DNA of 64,000 bases, from NCBI GenBank assembly GCA_013396525.1, contig VWYX01000212.1, positions 186,001 through 250,000 on the forward strand. The letters run 5' to 3'. The notes under the pieces were generated by a model. It was not told where the DNA came from. It saw only the letters and a program-made list of their open reading frames with translations, and did not search any database. This DNA is from Chaetorhynchus papuensis (lineage: Eukaryota; Chordata; Aves; Passeriformes; Rhipiduridae). Below are positions 19,363-32,340 of the stretch, one piece after another (the first letter of the stretch is position 1; the number at the start of each line of letters is the position of its first letter). A program made the position numbers and the translations under genes.

Positions 19363-22300
19363 ACCAGTGGTGAGACAAATCAAAACTAAATTGGCTCCTC
19401 ACACTGACCTTTATTGACTACACTGCAGGAAGCTCTGATTTTTAACTTTGAAACATAGATGAGCTTAAGGATCAGTGTTAGGAAACTGATGTGACACTAG
19501 CTTTGGTTTTGATTTCCTTCTGTGAAAAAATTAAGAGAAATAAAGTCACATGATCATTTTTTTAAGATGGTAGATGTAGGATAGCCCACGGTTGGTTTTA
19601 AGTAATTGTCTCACCCATCCCACAATATGTACAGTAAGAACTGTGTGATGTGTGATAATAATTCAAGTAAGCTATATCTAACAAGGTATCTTTACTTATC
19701 ATTCTTACACTTTGTCATATCATTCTATGAGTGCACTTTATATCATGTTTAACATATATGTGACACGTATCCCATGCTTGCATCTTTCCACATCCAGTAC
19801 TGCCAGAAATTGTGAGCATCGTACGATTTTAGAAAAGCTTTTTAATGCATTTGAGGATGGTGACCTAGGCAAAGTATATTTACTGTATAATGCATTAATG
19901 AATGGTAGGAATGGCAGGAATAAGAAATGTTTCAAGTTAATTAAATGTTTTAAGTTTGTTTACCTATTCCTGACCTTCAAAATTCTTTTAAAAATAATAA
20001 TAATCTGGCAGTGCTTTGGAATATTTGAATTAGGAACAATCATTGGGAATTTCTGCAGATAATGTGAAAACTAATTTAGGGGCAGTTTTCCCATTGGGGA
20101 ATATCTTACACAATGTTGCAAGATATGAGAAAAAAATTGTGGGTTTTGTGGTATGGAAACAATAAGTAACTTCATCAGTGCCAGCAAAATATATGTATGC
20201 TTTCCTGATTTCTTAGAATTTGATTTTGCACTGAAAATATATTTCTATATTGAAGAAGTTAGAGCTTAATTTTTTGACATTTATTCACAGAAATACATCT
20301 TCAAAGTGCGTGGATCTACTTGCCTGAAGAAAAACAGAAAGTCTGCACATATATGTTCTTCAAGTTTCCATCTCTAGAATAAAATTTTGGAGGGACAATT
20401 GTATTTCAAACTACCACATGCTTTATAGTCAACTTTTCCAAATCTCTACAATCCTCTACTTAAAAAAAACCCTCCACAAACAAACCCCAGAACCCCAACC
20501 AAACCTAATCCCAAGCCAAATGAAAATAAAATAAATTAAACAAACCTCCCCTTTTTAGGAAAGATTTAATGTCTTAAGTGCACATCTGCAGAATTGGTGT
20601 CTGACCAAAGCATAAATTGTTGCTTCAGTGTGAATATCTAAAATACTAATATCCTTCTATCAAAGGTTTTTATACTCAGTTCCTTCTTTCCTTAGTTTTT
20701 TTACTTCTCAATGATAGGGTTTTGCACTTTGCTGCCCGAAGATGTCAAGTCAATCTGCAAAAGAATAATTAAGTAATTTTTAAGAGGGATGAATTTAGAT
20801 GGTAGGGTATGGCTTTCACTGCAAAGAATGTAGCTGAGCAGATAAGGTTTATCTTCCTATGTTCAAGGCTCAGCTACATGGTTCAAAGTACAAATGCATT
20901 CATACCATCTGCAGGATTTCAAGTAGACCCTACTTTCACAGACATCTGCACAGATAAAGGGAGTTTTATTTTCATGTAAACCTCACACAGTTCTCAAATT
21001 GATCTATTTTTTATGATGTGTTTTCCATTATAACTTAGTGGAACAGCATTAAAGTAGCTCTACCCTATCAGAAGATGACAGTAGCAATTTAGCTTAACAT
21101 AAATTCCAAGGGCATATCATATGCAATTAATTTTTATTTTTGATTGTTTCCATAAAAACACAAAGATTGAATTAGCAGAGTTGGTGTAGAGTTTTTGGTT
21201 CTATGTGGTATTTTAACTAAATACTGAAGGATAAATTGAAAGCCAGCAATATTCAGGAATTCCACAGGTTTTAATTTATGTGAGCATCAAAGAAAAATTG
21301 GATCTTTGAGATGCTTCTTTATGGATGACAAGTTAGCCCTAAATTGTTTGCTAGAAAAGAAGCAACATGAAATGCCAAGCACAACAAAGCACGTAGTACT
21401 GGAAAAAGTGCTAGAATTGTGGCTTGAATCATTTTTTTACGTACTTTAATCTGAAATAATTTATTTGAATTTAAAAAATTTAAAATATTGTGAGGCATAT
21501 TTCAGGCCACAAAAATAAATGGTACAAAACAGGTGATACTTAACATTTTGTTTTCTTGGTACATTGCAAAAAAGGGCATTAGCAACAGTGCCAGAAGATT
21601 GAGGATGATAAAACAAGCTAGAAAAGTGTTTTCAGAAATGGCAGTGCAGTTTTTCCATGCTAAAATAAAGGGTTTTGGTGGGTTTTTCCCTTTCTTTTTT
21701 TCCTCTCCTGTTTTGTTTGTCAAGTTTTGTTGTTGTTGTTTTTTCCCTTTCATTGGCTACTTGCAGATGCAAGCCAAAAAGAGCCACACAGCCAATTATG
21801 TCTGTATTGAGGTAGCATGAGTGCATCTCTTGTGTATTAAGAGGCAGTTTGGCAGGGATTTTACGAGTGATGAGTTAATAACTCAGTCTGGTCTTCAGTG
21901 GCCTTTGTGTAGAAAAGAGAGGCAGTTACATTTTTTTGTTTTGCTAGTTATCTGATAAGACTTTCTCATCATCGCCTATTTACACTGAGCTGCCTTCTAT
22001 TTTGTAACTTATGGGAGCTGTTCCTTGTTAGAAAGAAGACATGGATGTTTAAATGAGCCAGAGTCCTGGACTTGTATATTCCTAACTGACAATCTTCTCT
22101 GGAATGTTTGGCTTAATTCTTACGAAGGTCATCTGAGACAGAGAACTCAGGAAGAGGGACCAGTCACAAAACAATGAGCTTATACATGTGTAATAGGAAC
22201 AGCAGGGGAGTTGTATTTGTAAGTTTTGCTCTGGGCTTCTTAAGTTTTCTAGAATTAAATAGTGTGTTTTTAGCACATTAATTAGCCCAAATGAAAAACT

Positions 22301-22725
22301 TGGGGTGCAGCCAAACTTTTGTCTTCTCCAATGTGTATTCAATTGTCTATACTTAAAAATGGTTAAATTGAGGTTCCCAGATATAAAATTTAAAGTGTGC
22401 AATCTGCTATTACTCATATAGACCAAACTAAGTCACTGAAAGATATTTTTGGGAGCTGGAGGTTTCTGGGTATCCCAGTGCAGATCACATCGCCCAGATC
22501 ACATTGCTGCATTTCATTCCTACAGATACGTTTTGTGTGCCCAGCTGATAGCTTCATCTCTGGGCAATGTTTCCATGGAGAGGAATGTTTATATTACTTT
22601 TTAAACTCTAGAATAATAGTAGATTTTGTCTTTAACAGCTTTTTTTGTCTGTTTATTTTATGAATACTGATCTATTTGTTTGAGCAATTAGAAAAGGAAG
22701 AATGAAAGCATATCCTGTGTGACGA
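19363..22725. other. non-coding stretch
   Basis: No gene or clear transposon is recognised. There are A-rich and T-rich runs (20461-20530, 21680-21750) and a 116-codon + frame at 19712-20062 without motifs. Confidence 0.6.
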
Positions 22726-22759
22726 CCCACCTTTAAGGGGGAGTCCCCCTGAAGGTGGG
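22726..22759. other. compact GC-rich hairpin
   Basis: CCCACCTTTAAGGGGG and CCCCCTGAAGGTGGG pair as a 15-bp stem with one bulged A and one G-T pair around a 3-base AGT loop. Weaker complementarity (TGTG.../...CACA) continues outside the stem. It stands out in AT-rich surroundings. It could be a short inverted-repeat element, an LTR scrap or an RNA hairpin. Confidence 0.6.
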
Positions 22760-24674
22760 ACATCACATCCTGACAAGCCACAAACCAAAATACTTCTTAA
22801 TTTCAAAATAAATTTTTTTGGTTGTTTTACCAGCAAACAAATAATATTAACTTACTGTTTTTCACTTTTTCCTCTCTATTTCTCCTAGGTTGAACTGGAA
22901 TTTCCCTTTGTTAAAATGAAATTTTTCATGCTTCTGTTCTTTGGAGTTGCTGATCACTTTGTCCATCATACAATGAAATATCTGTTTTGCTATATCTATC
23001 TTCATTGCTTCTCTTCTTTAAGACTAAAAGTAACGGAGTACAGCATGCCTACTCTGGATAATAGCTTCTGCTCACTTGAATAAAATTTTGCTTCATCTTT
23101 TTCAGGGCTACCAGTGCAAATGGTTGTGCTGCATATTGCTTTAAAACAACAGCTATCATAGCGGTTGGACTAGGTGCAATGCAGAAGGAATAAACCTGGG
23201 ATGATAGTAAGGATTGTGAAGGCCCTTGGGAAGATTAAATAAGACTATTTCTATGTTTTCATTTTTCCTAAACTGTGCAACTGAAACATTATTTTCCTAT
23301 TTACTCCTAATGTCTGACATCATATTTGATATAGTTTTAATAAACAGATAAACTTTATTAAATTTTGATGTACTGGTATTTGTTTTAATTGGCCAGTGAA
23401 AAATCTGGATGACTGATGGCAAATTGAAAAGGACTGAAAATTTACAACAAGTGCTTATGGTCCAAAAAGATAAGACAAAAGTAAAAGAGAATTTTAAGAG
23501 CACCCCTTGACACAGGCTAAAACCATCTAAATTAAACAAAAACTTCTGGTGTTGGTGAAAGAGACATAATGAATTTATTGATCATTTGAGATCTAAACCA
23601 GTGTGCTGCTTTGCTCAGTGAAGTAATTATCAGTTGAAATAACTTAACTGAGGAAATGGTGGACTTTATTACCAGGTAGAAAAACCAAACCAGATGTACT
23701 TCTAAAAAGATAAAGTCCAACCCAATCAGAAGGTATAAGTTATTACAGTAACTTTTTCTGATATTATGTAATAATGTCTTGAAAGAAGCACATATCAAAA
23801 TCATTGTGCTGGCCTTCAGATCAATTAATCAACTTCTGTGTTTAAATTGCTGATTCCCCCTCTATTTGTTAGAGCTCAGAAAAAATGGTTTTAAGTAGAT
23901 CCCTCAAATTGGTTTTTTTCAGATAACATTCTGAGATCATTATGGAAAAGAATTGAGTATTAAGACATGAAATACAGAACGGCTTATCATTTGAAGTTTT
24001 ATATTAAACACTTTTGAAAGAAAAGTAACTTTTTTCAGAATAGAAACTAAGGATGGGAATAGCAAAAATGAGAACAGAATATTTCTTTTAAATAATAGTA
24101 TATTTGTCTTCTCAAAATAGTTAGTATTGGTATAATGTAATTTATCAGTGGGAATTGGGTATCATAAATGTTATTTTTATTGTCTGGAACCTATGTCCAT
24201 CCAAAAAACCAAGGACGATATAGGGACAATATTTGATGTTATTCATTATAAACATAAGAGTTATAGTCACAGGTTATGAAAGCTGCTATAAAAACAATAG
24301 TTAAAAATTACTATGGAAGTTTTATTCAGAAAAACTGTTGTATTTATGTATTATTTTGAAAAAAAGCACATGGTCTTGAAAATGCAAATGGTACTGAAAA
24401 TAGTCAAACTTCTTCTAGCTCACACAGCATTTCTATTAATAACAGTAATGTAAGGTGTAAGTGGAACATTCTAGTTGTATTTGTGTACCTTGACTGTGAC
24501 ACAATTCCAGACAGTATAACTGAAACATTTTTAGTTCAGTCTCATAATTACAATCTTCACTTCAGCACCATGGAAACACTTCATCAAAATCAGCATTGTT
24601 AAATAAGTGGTGCTATTTTTACTCATATTTTTCAATACCATGTGGTTAATAATACTGTTGCAATAATTTTCTTG
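22760..24674. other. non-coding stretch
   Basis: AT-rich, with no gene or named repeat recognised. Pyrimidine tracts ending in AG occur (for example near 22890), but no convincing exon follows. Confidence 0.6.
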
Positions 24675-25981
24675 ACGAGCAATGCCCAACCAGTCACAAG
24701 TGGTGTTCCCCAGAGCTCAGTATTGGGACCAGTCCTGTTTAATATCTTTATCAACAAACTGGACAAGAGGATTATTTGAGTGCCCCCCAGTCAGTTTGCA
24801 GACAATGCCAAGCTGGGCAGGAGTGTTGATCTGCTGGAAGATAGGAAGGCTCTACAGAGTAATCTGGACAGGCCAGATCAATCAGCCAAGGCCAGTTATA
24901 TGAGGGTCAGCAAGGCCAAGTGCCAGGTGCTGCACTTGGGTCACAACAACCCCATGAAGCACTACAGGCTGGGGACAGAGTGGCTGGAAAGCTGCGTGGT
25001 GAAAAATGACTTGGGGGTGCTGGTTGGCAGCGCTGAATGTAAGCCAAATGGTGCTCAAGTGGCCAAAAGGTCAGTGGCAACCTGGCCTGTATTAGCAATA
25101 GTGTGGCCAGCAGGACTAGGGCAGTGATCATTCCCCAGTACTTGGTGGCACTGGAGAGGCCACACCTGAAGGCCATTGTCCAGTTCTGGGCCCCTCAGTA
25201 CAAGAAAGATACTGACGTGCTGGAGAATGTCCAGAGAAGGGCAACAGGCTGGGAAAGTGTCTGAAGCACAAGTGTTATGAGGAGTGACTAAGAGAGCTGG
25301 GGTTGTTTAGCCTGGAGAAAAGGAGTTTCAGGAGAGACCTTATCACCTACAACTGCCTGAAAGGAAGATGCAGTGAGTTCACTTCTCTCAGATATCAAGT
25401 GGCAGGACAACAGGAGTTGGCCTCAAGTTGCATCAGGGGAAGTTTAGATTGGATATTAGGAAAAATTTCTTCATGAAAAGGGTTGTCAGGCATTGGAACA
25501 AGCTGCCCAGGGACACGACTGAGGTATTTAAAAGAAGTGTAGATGCACATGGTTTATTGGTGGACTTGGCAGTGTTAGGCTATGGAGAGACAGTTGGGAA
25601 GTCAAGCAGAAAGTTCTGCCGCATTGGTAAGCAATGTGGACATTTTAACCTTAGTGGGTCACAAACCCTGGGAACAGCAAACAAGAACTTGAAGAAAGTA
25701 GAAGGAACATTACATATCACATTATGCCTTGTTTAAGAGAAATCAGGCAAGATGGTAGTTAATCAATGTTGCTAGGAAACATGAATGTTGCAGTTTTTAC
25801 TAAGGTGGTGGAAAGTTTTGTCCAAAGGCTGTAAGAGTATATAAGCCATGCTATAGAAACAATGAATGGCTTTTGCTTGCATCAAGCTGCGTCCCATCTC
25901 TCAATCGCTGACATTAGGTTAACAGTTGGACTTGGTGATTGTAAAGGTCTTTTTCAACCTAAATTAATCCATGAGTCTACG
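24675..25981 (+). mobile_element. CR1 LINE, 5'-truncated, with nested LTR
   Basis: The copy starts within the RT region (GTGGTGTTCCCCAGAGCTCAGT, a VPQGSVLGP-type motif), passes the catalytic box as FADNAKLGRSVD, where the second Asp of the usual FADD reads Asn, then KCQVLHLGHNNPM and YRLGTEWLESC. It continues through the 3' part with the typical SLEKR...RRDLI-like block to the 3' UTR. The end reads GGACTTGGTGATTGTAAAGGTC followed by TTTTCAACCT and a degraded ATTCTATG-type tail. A 333-bp LTR sits at 25581-25913, close to the 3' end. Stops and shifts are present throughout. Confidence 0.9.
25581..25913 (+). mobile_element. solo LTR inside CR1, 6-bp duplication
   Basis: The block splits a CR1 3' UTR. 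It starts TATGGAGAGACAG (probably TG in the original) and ends CAATCGCTGACA. The flanks are TTAGGC (25575-25580) and TTAGGT (25914-25919), a 6-bp target duplication with one mismatch, typical of alpha/betaretroviral integrases. A TATA box (GTATATAAGCC, near 25845) supports + orientation. The short U3-R-U5 layout resembles avian alpharetroviral-type LTRs; the class is inferred. Confidence 0.75.
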
Positions 25982-26032
25982 CTTCAGTAATTTAGATAGA
26001 TATTGCAATTTCTGATCTTTTTCTTCCATCGG

Positions 26033-26089
<57 letters not shown>
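26033..26089. repeat. (TCTA)n microsatellite
   Basis: About 14 tandem TCTA units followed by a T-run. It begins about 50 bp after the CR1 tail. Confidence 0.95.
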
Positions 26090-27744
26090 TTTTTTTTTAA
26101 GTTGGTGCAGCAATAAAAGATTGGAATTGCTTTAAATTGCCATGAAATTGCTGGTTCTGAGAAGTCCAGATAGCATTGATGTGCCCTGTCATGCAAGGGA
26201 GAAATAGCTACAGAGCTGGTTGAAAATAGTTGAAAAACAAAGCAACAAAGAATCACCAGCTTATACATTTTTACTTTCCATGGGTAATTCTAACTCTAAG
26301 AACAAGGGGACTTCCTTTCTAAACTCAGTTCCTCCGAATGCGGGAGCAAAAAATAATGGCCTGAAGCATGACAGGATTTTCTGCACTCTTTCAGACAATA
26401 ACTGTGAGCTCTCTTTATTTTCATGATGTTATTCAAAGAAAAACAAAAATGCAGTTGAGAGGCCAAAATAGTCTTCAAGAAGATGGAATATTGCCAAAGT
26501 GATACATCTAAACCAGAAGGCATGCAGTTCTTATTACATGACACAAGTTGTTAATATTCACAGATTAATCCACTGATTCATTCACTTGGGATTAACACCA
26601 GAGCACTCTCAGGATAGAGGACTTCTTAGTAGCACAGTCACGTGATAGTTTAGAAAAGCAATCATTTTCACCAGAAATTATGTGTTAGGTGATATATCCA
26701 CCACCTTACTGACATAGTTATTCCAACATTTCATCAACCTCCTTGAATCACTTTTTCAAAGCTGAAATTTCTTGCACTGTCATTATGCTAATCCTGCTAA
26801 GCAGGTTTGTCAAGTTTTTCTAAGTTAAAGCATCCATCCTATAAAATGATTTGCCTTTAAATACATATGCTCAATAAATAGCTCTTCTGCCTTCTGTCTG
26901 GTTTTGAGTGAGTTGAAATCTGCAGCTTCTCATTGTAGTTTGTGTTTCCTATCTCTGAATCATTTTCATGGCTGTCCTTTGAACCGTCTCCATTTTGAAA
27001 TCTGTTTTAAAAAACTCAAATATATTTCATGTGAAATAACATAAATAAATAATACAGATTTTAGCCTAAGTCACTCTCCCTCTTATGACTTGCTGTTTTC
27101 CTTTTAACTGAGTGTTTTGGTAGCCCTTTAAGTTGACTACTACCACGTTTTAAAACCATCTAGCAATCCTGTGGTCAAATTAAATGGTATCTCTACTGGC
27201 TTACAGTTTTTGACTTCCTGTGAGCCTTTTTTTGTGTCTACTTCATTATTTAGGTGTTTAATGACAGAAAACAACATTCTCTTAATAGAATGATGACTTT
27301 TGCTTTTCTGAAGAGCTTGTTTATTTTTTCAGAGAAATCTGTTTTCCATATGTGAGTATTGTTCCAAAGAAGTTTGTATTTTTCTTAAGTTTCAAGCTAC
27401 ACTAAAATTGTACATTGTGCTCATTTTTATACGTCAAGATCTTAAACTGTTGTATTTTGCAGGTGCCATTGCTGAATTTGATTGAGATTGAAAATGTAAC
27501 AATTTACCCAGCTACTGAAACTCAGCTGCAGCTCTGCATCCTTAAACAGTATGTCTAAAAACCCATCAAAGTTTATCTTAGAGCTACTTGCTACAAACTG
27601 GTCAATGTTTTGTTAGCAACGATATTCTTAGATGTTTGAAACCAAGCAGCAAAAGGAAACTGGACAGGTTTTTTGTTTTTGTTCCAAGGTGATTTATTAT
27701 TTCTTAAATTTGGACCCAAAATCATACAACCTTATTTTGCTTTC
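26090..27744. other. non-coding stretch
   Basis: No gene is recognised. The section 26870-27010 may be an old antisense LINE piece (listed separately). A T-rich run precedes the LTR that starts at 27745. Confidence 0.55.
26870..27010 (-). mobile_element. possible ancient CR1 fragment
   Basis: On the + strand the order of words such as GAATCATTTTCATGGCTGTCC and TTTGAACCGTCTCC matches the antisense reading of old amniote CR1 3' regions (a TTCTGAACC..TCC block followed by a run describing ATATAT and TTCATG). Strong divergence makes this a weak call. Confidence 0.3.
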
Positions 27745-28734
27745 TGTGGTTAAAAAGAACCACAACTCGCTTCTGTGGGTTCCAACAAAAGGTGTTTATT
27801 GAAGAAAGGCCAACAGAAGCTAGAGTCCGGATAGTCTGAAAAATAAAAGTCAGCACGCGCAGGTGCTGGGAAATAAAAGCAGAAAAACCCGAATTCTCAA
27901 ATCAGCGAAGCCTGAATTTGAGAGACAAAAGAATGCTGGGGCAGTGTTGAGTGAAAGCAGGCTACCCCTTACTTTCAAGTTGAATTATCAAAGCTTCCGC
28001 GAGGGAAGAACGGCCAATCCTCAACACTGGACTCTAAGTCCCCGCTTGTCGAAGGAATTGAGCACTGGAGCTGGGGAGCTCCTCCTTTTTATAGCGGCCG
28101 GTTTCTGTTAGTCTCCTCCTTGATCCGCCCATAACTCGCCCCCAAAGCTTGTGGTGATTGGTGTTACAGAATGATTGAGAGAACCTTCCCAACCAATGGC
28201 TGGATGTTGTCTAGGGGTAAAAAGATGGTGATGTCATCTCAGCTCTTTGGTGGGAAGGCCCCTTATTAATATTCCATGTTGCTATGGAGGCAAGTTACAG
28301 TGGAGGAGGGTTGATGTTAAATTTAGAAACCGACCATTGGTGTTGTTGGTTTTTGGACTTAGAATCCAGCCTTTGAGTGGCCTATCCTTTAACAGAACTG
28401 GGGAGTTTTACATAATAAATGGAGTATAACAGAACATAACATTGAAATAAAGGCATAATAACAAAGATCAACAGTTAACTTAAATATAAATATCACTTAA
28501 AATTTACAGCATTAAGATTTAACCTTATTATTTACGTTCATAGTATTGAACTTTTTTATAAACCCTTTCTCTAGACAACAACCTTAGAACTTTACTTTTT
28601 AACATTAACTTTATCAACTAGAACATGTTATTAGTAAAAATAATGATAACTTTATTGTTTAACACAACTGTTTTAGTACAGATGGGACACCGTATAGTGC
28701 AGCAGCCATTTTGGAGGGTGTCATGTACAGGACA
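27745..28734 (-). mobile_element. solo LTR with perfect 5-bp target duplication
   Basis: 990 bp with TG/CA ends; on the minus strand it begins TGTCCTGTACATGACACC and ends GGTTCTTTTTAACCACA. The flanks are CTTTC at 27740-27744 and CTTTC at 28735-28739, identical. The minus strand has a TATA box (GCTATAAAAAGG, near 28087-28097) and an AATAAA signal near 27791-27796, so U3 is about 640 bp and R about 270 bp. No internal sequence remains, so it is a recombination product of an old provirus. The 5-bp duplication fits ERVL-type or similar integrases. The 87-aa-type frames inside it are not genes. Confidence 0.88.
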
Positions 28735-28739
28735 CTTTC

Positions 28740-30869
28740 CATATTTTGAATGCTTTGCAGGGAAACAAGCACTTTCCAAGGAAGCTTTTTATTTATTTAT
28801 TTCAGGAGTTCTTGCAGTATTTCCACTGAGGTAATATTTACTTTATGATTAAAACCCCTGCTCTATTTTGTGGACCTTTAATTTTATTTGTTTATTTTTG
28901 AGTCAGTATCCCTGACCACCAATACCTTTCCCCCTGTTAGTGAGAAATATATCCTGTCATTTACAACAGCTCAAGAGAGGTGAGCCAGCTGATGGCCCAT
29001 GGACCAGGGTCTTGTAGCAAGGCTGAAGGTGTACTTTCAGAAACTGCACAGACACAGAGCACCTATATACATTACATATGTATATATGTACGTATATATG
29101 TATATACATATGCATATCCACATAAATGGCCACAAATATACACTCACATTGATACAGTATCAATGACCTCTAAAGATACGGCTCATGAATTCACAAATTT
29201 AAGGCTTACAGTAGAATATTGTAGGTAGAGGAGTATACACTGAAATTTACAGTGTGTTATGAAATATATTGTAAATAACGTAATATAATTTGGGACACTT
29301 CTAAAGATAATAGTGTTAAAAAAAGTTTGAGCTGGTCAAGAGAAAGAGCTTCCTATTCTCACTATTAAAGCTCAATATAACTTCTTCTCCTAAAATTTTA
29401 GTGACATAATGAGAGAATTTTTAATCACGTGAGTGAATTTTCTGTAACAACATTTAGCATTCATACACATAAGTCTAATATTGTAGTGACTTTTGGTTTT
29501 AATAGCAGAAACATGCATGAATAAGGCACATCTTCTGTAAAAATGGCAGTATTTCCAAGTGCTGTAAGAATGAAATGAATTTTGATTTGTCTTTAAAACT
29601 TCTGAAATTTTGAATGTCTCATTTATAAGAACTTCATCTTAAATATTACAAGAAGGTTACAAATATATGGGTCTTTTTCTTGGTTAGTTTTTTTACACTT
29701 AATTGTTTCACTCTCAGTTACTAGAGAACCTTAGCCAGCTTGCAAGGTGAGCATAAAAAATTGAACACCAAAAGCTGATAGTCTAGCAAATTATTTTCTA
29801 AACAATTTGTCCGATTTTTCTTCATTGGAATGATAATCATGTCTTGCATATCTCCTTTTTAAACATCTCTTAAATTAACATGGAATACCTACATCAGACC
29901 TTATGTGTAACATTTAGCCCTTTGGACAGCAAAACCAATTAGGCCTTTTTTGAGATTAGTATGTTGTTATTGTTGTTGTTATGTAATTAATATGTTATGT
30001 GTATGATTAATGTATAATTTATTTACTTAAAGCAAGGGCTTTTGATGTCTTTAATGAAGGTTAATGTTATACATTACAGTTACCCATTGATCAAGGGTCT
30101 GACCAAGGGCTTGTTACGCTTGAGGTTGTTGCATATTGTTTGGCATAGGTGTCATTTTCTCGTTTCCCCCCCGCCCCACATTTTGGAGTTAGACGATATG
30201 GAAAAGATTTTCTTACAAGATTTAGACAAACAACGTACTTTCAATAAAGCTATGCTATTTTTCTGGAATTTCCTTGATTTGAGAATAGATGTTGGGAACC
30301 ATTCCTGCATAGCAGGGCTTCAAACTTGGATCTCACCACAAAAACTGAGCTCTTTTAGAGTAAGGTTGGTAAAAAACGGTAATCTTTTATTCCAGAAACT
30401 AATTTATTTTCTTCTGTCAAAATTCTATTTTGCAGTTAAGGTTTTGGTATTTAAAAGCCTTTTGAGAACTACTGTGAGTTTGGAAACTCTAGAAAACATT
30501 ATTTTTTAATAAAGATGATAACAGCTCTTGACTTTATAATTAAGTAAATGAAATAGGTTTACATCAGAGTATTTTTTAAAAAGAAGCTGTGAGCATATAG
30601 CAATTATTGGTTCCTAATAAAAATGTGTTTGTGTATTAAATCTTTCCATTTTGGTTTCCATCTGTAGTAATACTAAAATTGTACTATTGAGTGAGGAAAT
30701 ACTGAAGATTGTAAAGTTGTTATTTTTATGAAACTGAGTACTCGCAAAGTATTTAATCTGACGTCATATCTCTTAATTGTATGCAATTTAAAAAAAACCC
30801 ATACAGTAAATCAATACTTAAACTGGACAATCTAGTGAAATACTTCTATAATAAGACCAAAATGGGGTT
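28740..30869. other. non-coding stretch
   Basis: No gene is recognised. An alternating purine-pyrimidine tract lies at 29075-29112 with 12-bp inverted arms (CATATGTATATA / TATATACATATG). A 155-codon + frame at 30042-30509 has no domain and ordinary AT-rich codon content, and I do not call it. Confidence 0.6.
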
Positions 30870-31333
30870 CAAGGACCAAGTTATCTTTGACACAAGGCTC
30901 ACCAAAGAGCAGACCAAGTAGCAGCCACAACCCTGCTGTTAGGACTGCCAAAAGAATCTTTCAGGGATTCTGCAGTGGAGCAGGGGATTGCAGTGAGCAG
31001 AGTGAATTTCTACTGCCAGAGACCCACGTGGAGCTGGCCGTTTGCCCTAGATCAGCTGCCTCAGCATGGGCAGAACCAGCAGAGACAGCAGCTGTTTGCA
31101 CTTTCTCATGAGGGGCCTGTAGGGATCCCAAGCAGTCAGGAGTTCCGCATGTCAGCCAGGGTGGGCAAACAGGGCACAACACATTAGTCAGGGCATGGCA
31201 CAGCAGCTGTTAAGCAGTTCAAGCAGAAACAGCTCCTCATCAACCAACTGGAAACAGCCAATGGAGGCAGCAAATAGACTCAGTAGTTGGTGAAGAGGGG
31301 ATCAAAGAGATCTTTTTATTCCCAATCCTAGTA

Positions 31334-32297
31334 GTGTATGCTCCCTCAAGTGTAATTTTGGCACGCTGCAGAGCACATTCATCTGTAGCTGCTGGAGGCA
31401 CTGCACCAACCATGTCAGAGGCCTCCAGCCTTCTGATGGTAGGTGTAGCTGTCCAGGTCTCAGGTTGCCAAGACTGCCTAATGCCTTTCCATGAGGTTGG
31501 GGCTGACAATCACCCCTTTTCAGATGGTGTGCTGTTGTTGATGAGCTGTGTCATCAGGTGAAGGAACTACAGGAGGAAGTGAACAGGTTGTGCAGTATTT
31601 AAGAAAATGAGTAAGAGTTCGATAGGTTATTCTCAAGGTGCTAGAGTCTCAGGAGTCTCAAACTTCTGCTGTAATGGAGATGCAGGTGGATTTGGAACCC
31701 TGTCAAGTAGTTAGTCAAGGATCTGTTGAACCTGAAAGCTGGAAGCTGGTCACTGCCCAGGTAGGAAGAAGGCTTCTCCTCCTGAAAACTTAATAGTTGC
31801 AAGTAGGACAGGTACCTTTTACAAAATGTGTGAGGCTCTGGAACCAGAAGGACAATCAACTGATGAGGTGGGTGAAAATCCTTCTGGGATAAAGGGGCCA
31901 CCTAGGGAAATGCAGCCTTCCCCTGCATCATGACCTCCTCTGTTATGAGGAAAAGAAGGGTAGTTGTCATAGGTGGTCCCCTTCCGAGGGGAATGGAGAA
32001 CCCGATATGCAGACTGGACCCAGCCCCTGGGGAACTCTGTTGTCTCCCAGGGACTTGGGTAAGGGACATTGCTGGAAAACTCTACAGTTTAATAGCACCA
32101 TATTGGTCCTTCAAGTTGGCAGTGATGAGATAACAAAAAGAATTCCAAGGATAATAAAAGATTTCAGGGCCTTGGGAAGATTGTTTGAAAGATCAGAAGC
32201 ACAGATAATGTTTTCCTTGATCCTTCCTGCAGCAAAGAACAATATCAAAAGGAACAGACAGACTCATCAGACCAACATGTCTTCAAGGGTGGTGTGA
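31334..32297 (+). pseudogene. CR1 ORF1: esterase-like (SGNH) remnant
   Basis: The N-terminal part includes VQVSGCQDCLMPFHEVGAD, a C-x-x-C block seen in CR1 ORF1, and a coiled-coil-like VKELQEEVNRL follows. The esterase part is in two frames: RKRRVVVIGGPLPRG from 31948, then LVLQVGSDEITKR and IIKDFRALGRLFERSEAQI. In SGNH esterases of CR1 ORF1 the first block carries a G-D-S nucleophile; here it reads G-G-P (31972-31980), so the catalytic Ser is gone. ORF1 proteins bind RNA and help in retrotransposition. Several stops and at least two frame changes break it. Confidence 0.7.
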
Positions 32298-32340
32298 GAA
32301 TCCTTTTGAAGGTTCTGGGGTCCCTTAGAGGGACCTCTCA

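Noticed and set aside
19712..20062. 116-codon + frame beside the GC-rich block
   Set aside because: Composition follows the local AT content (Ile/Lys/Leu/Phe); no motif is recognised.
30042..30509. 155-codon + frame, unusually long for this AT-rich region
   Set aside because: No domain, signal, plausible splice context or codon bias. Leu/Phe-rich translation of AT-rich DNA, so probably chance.
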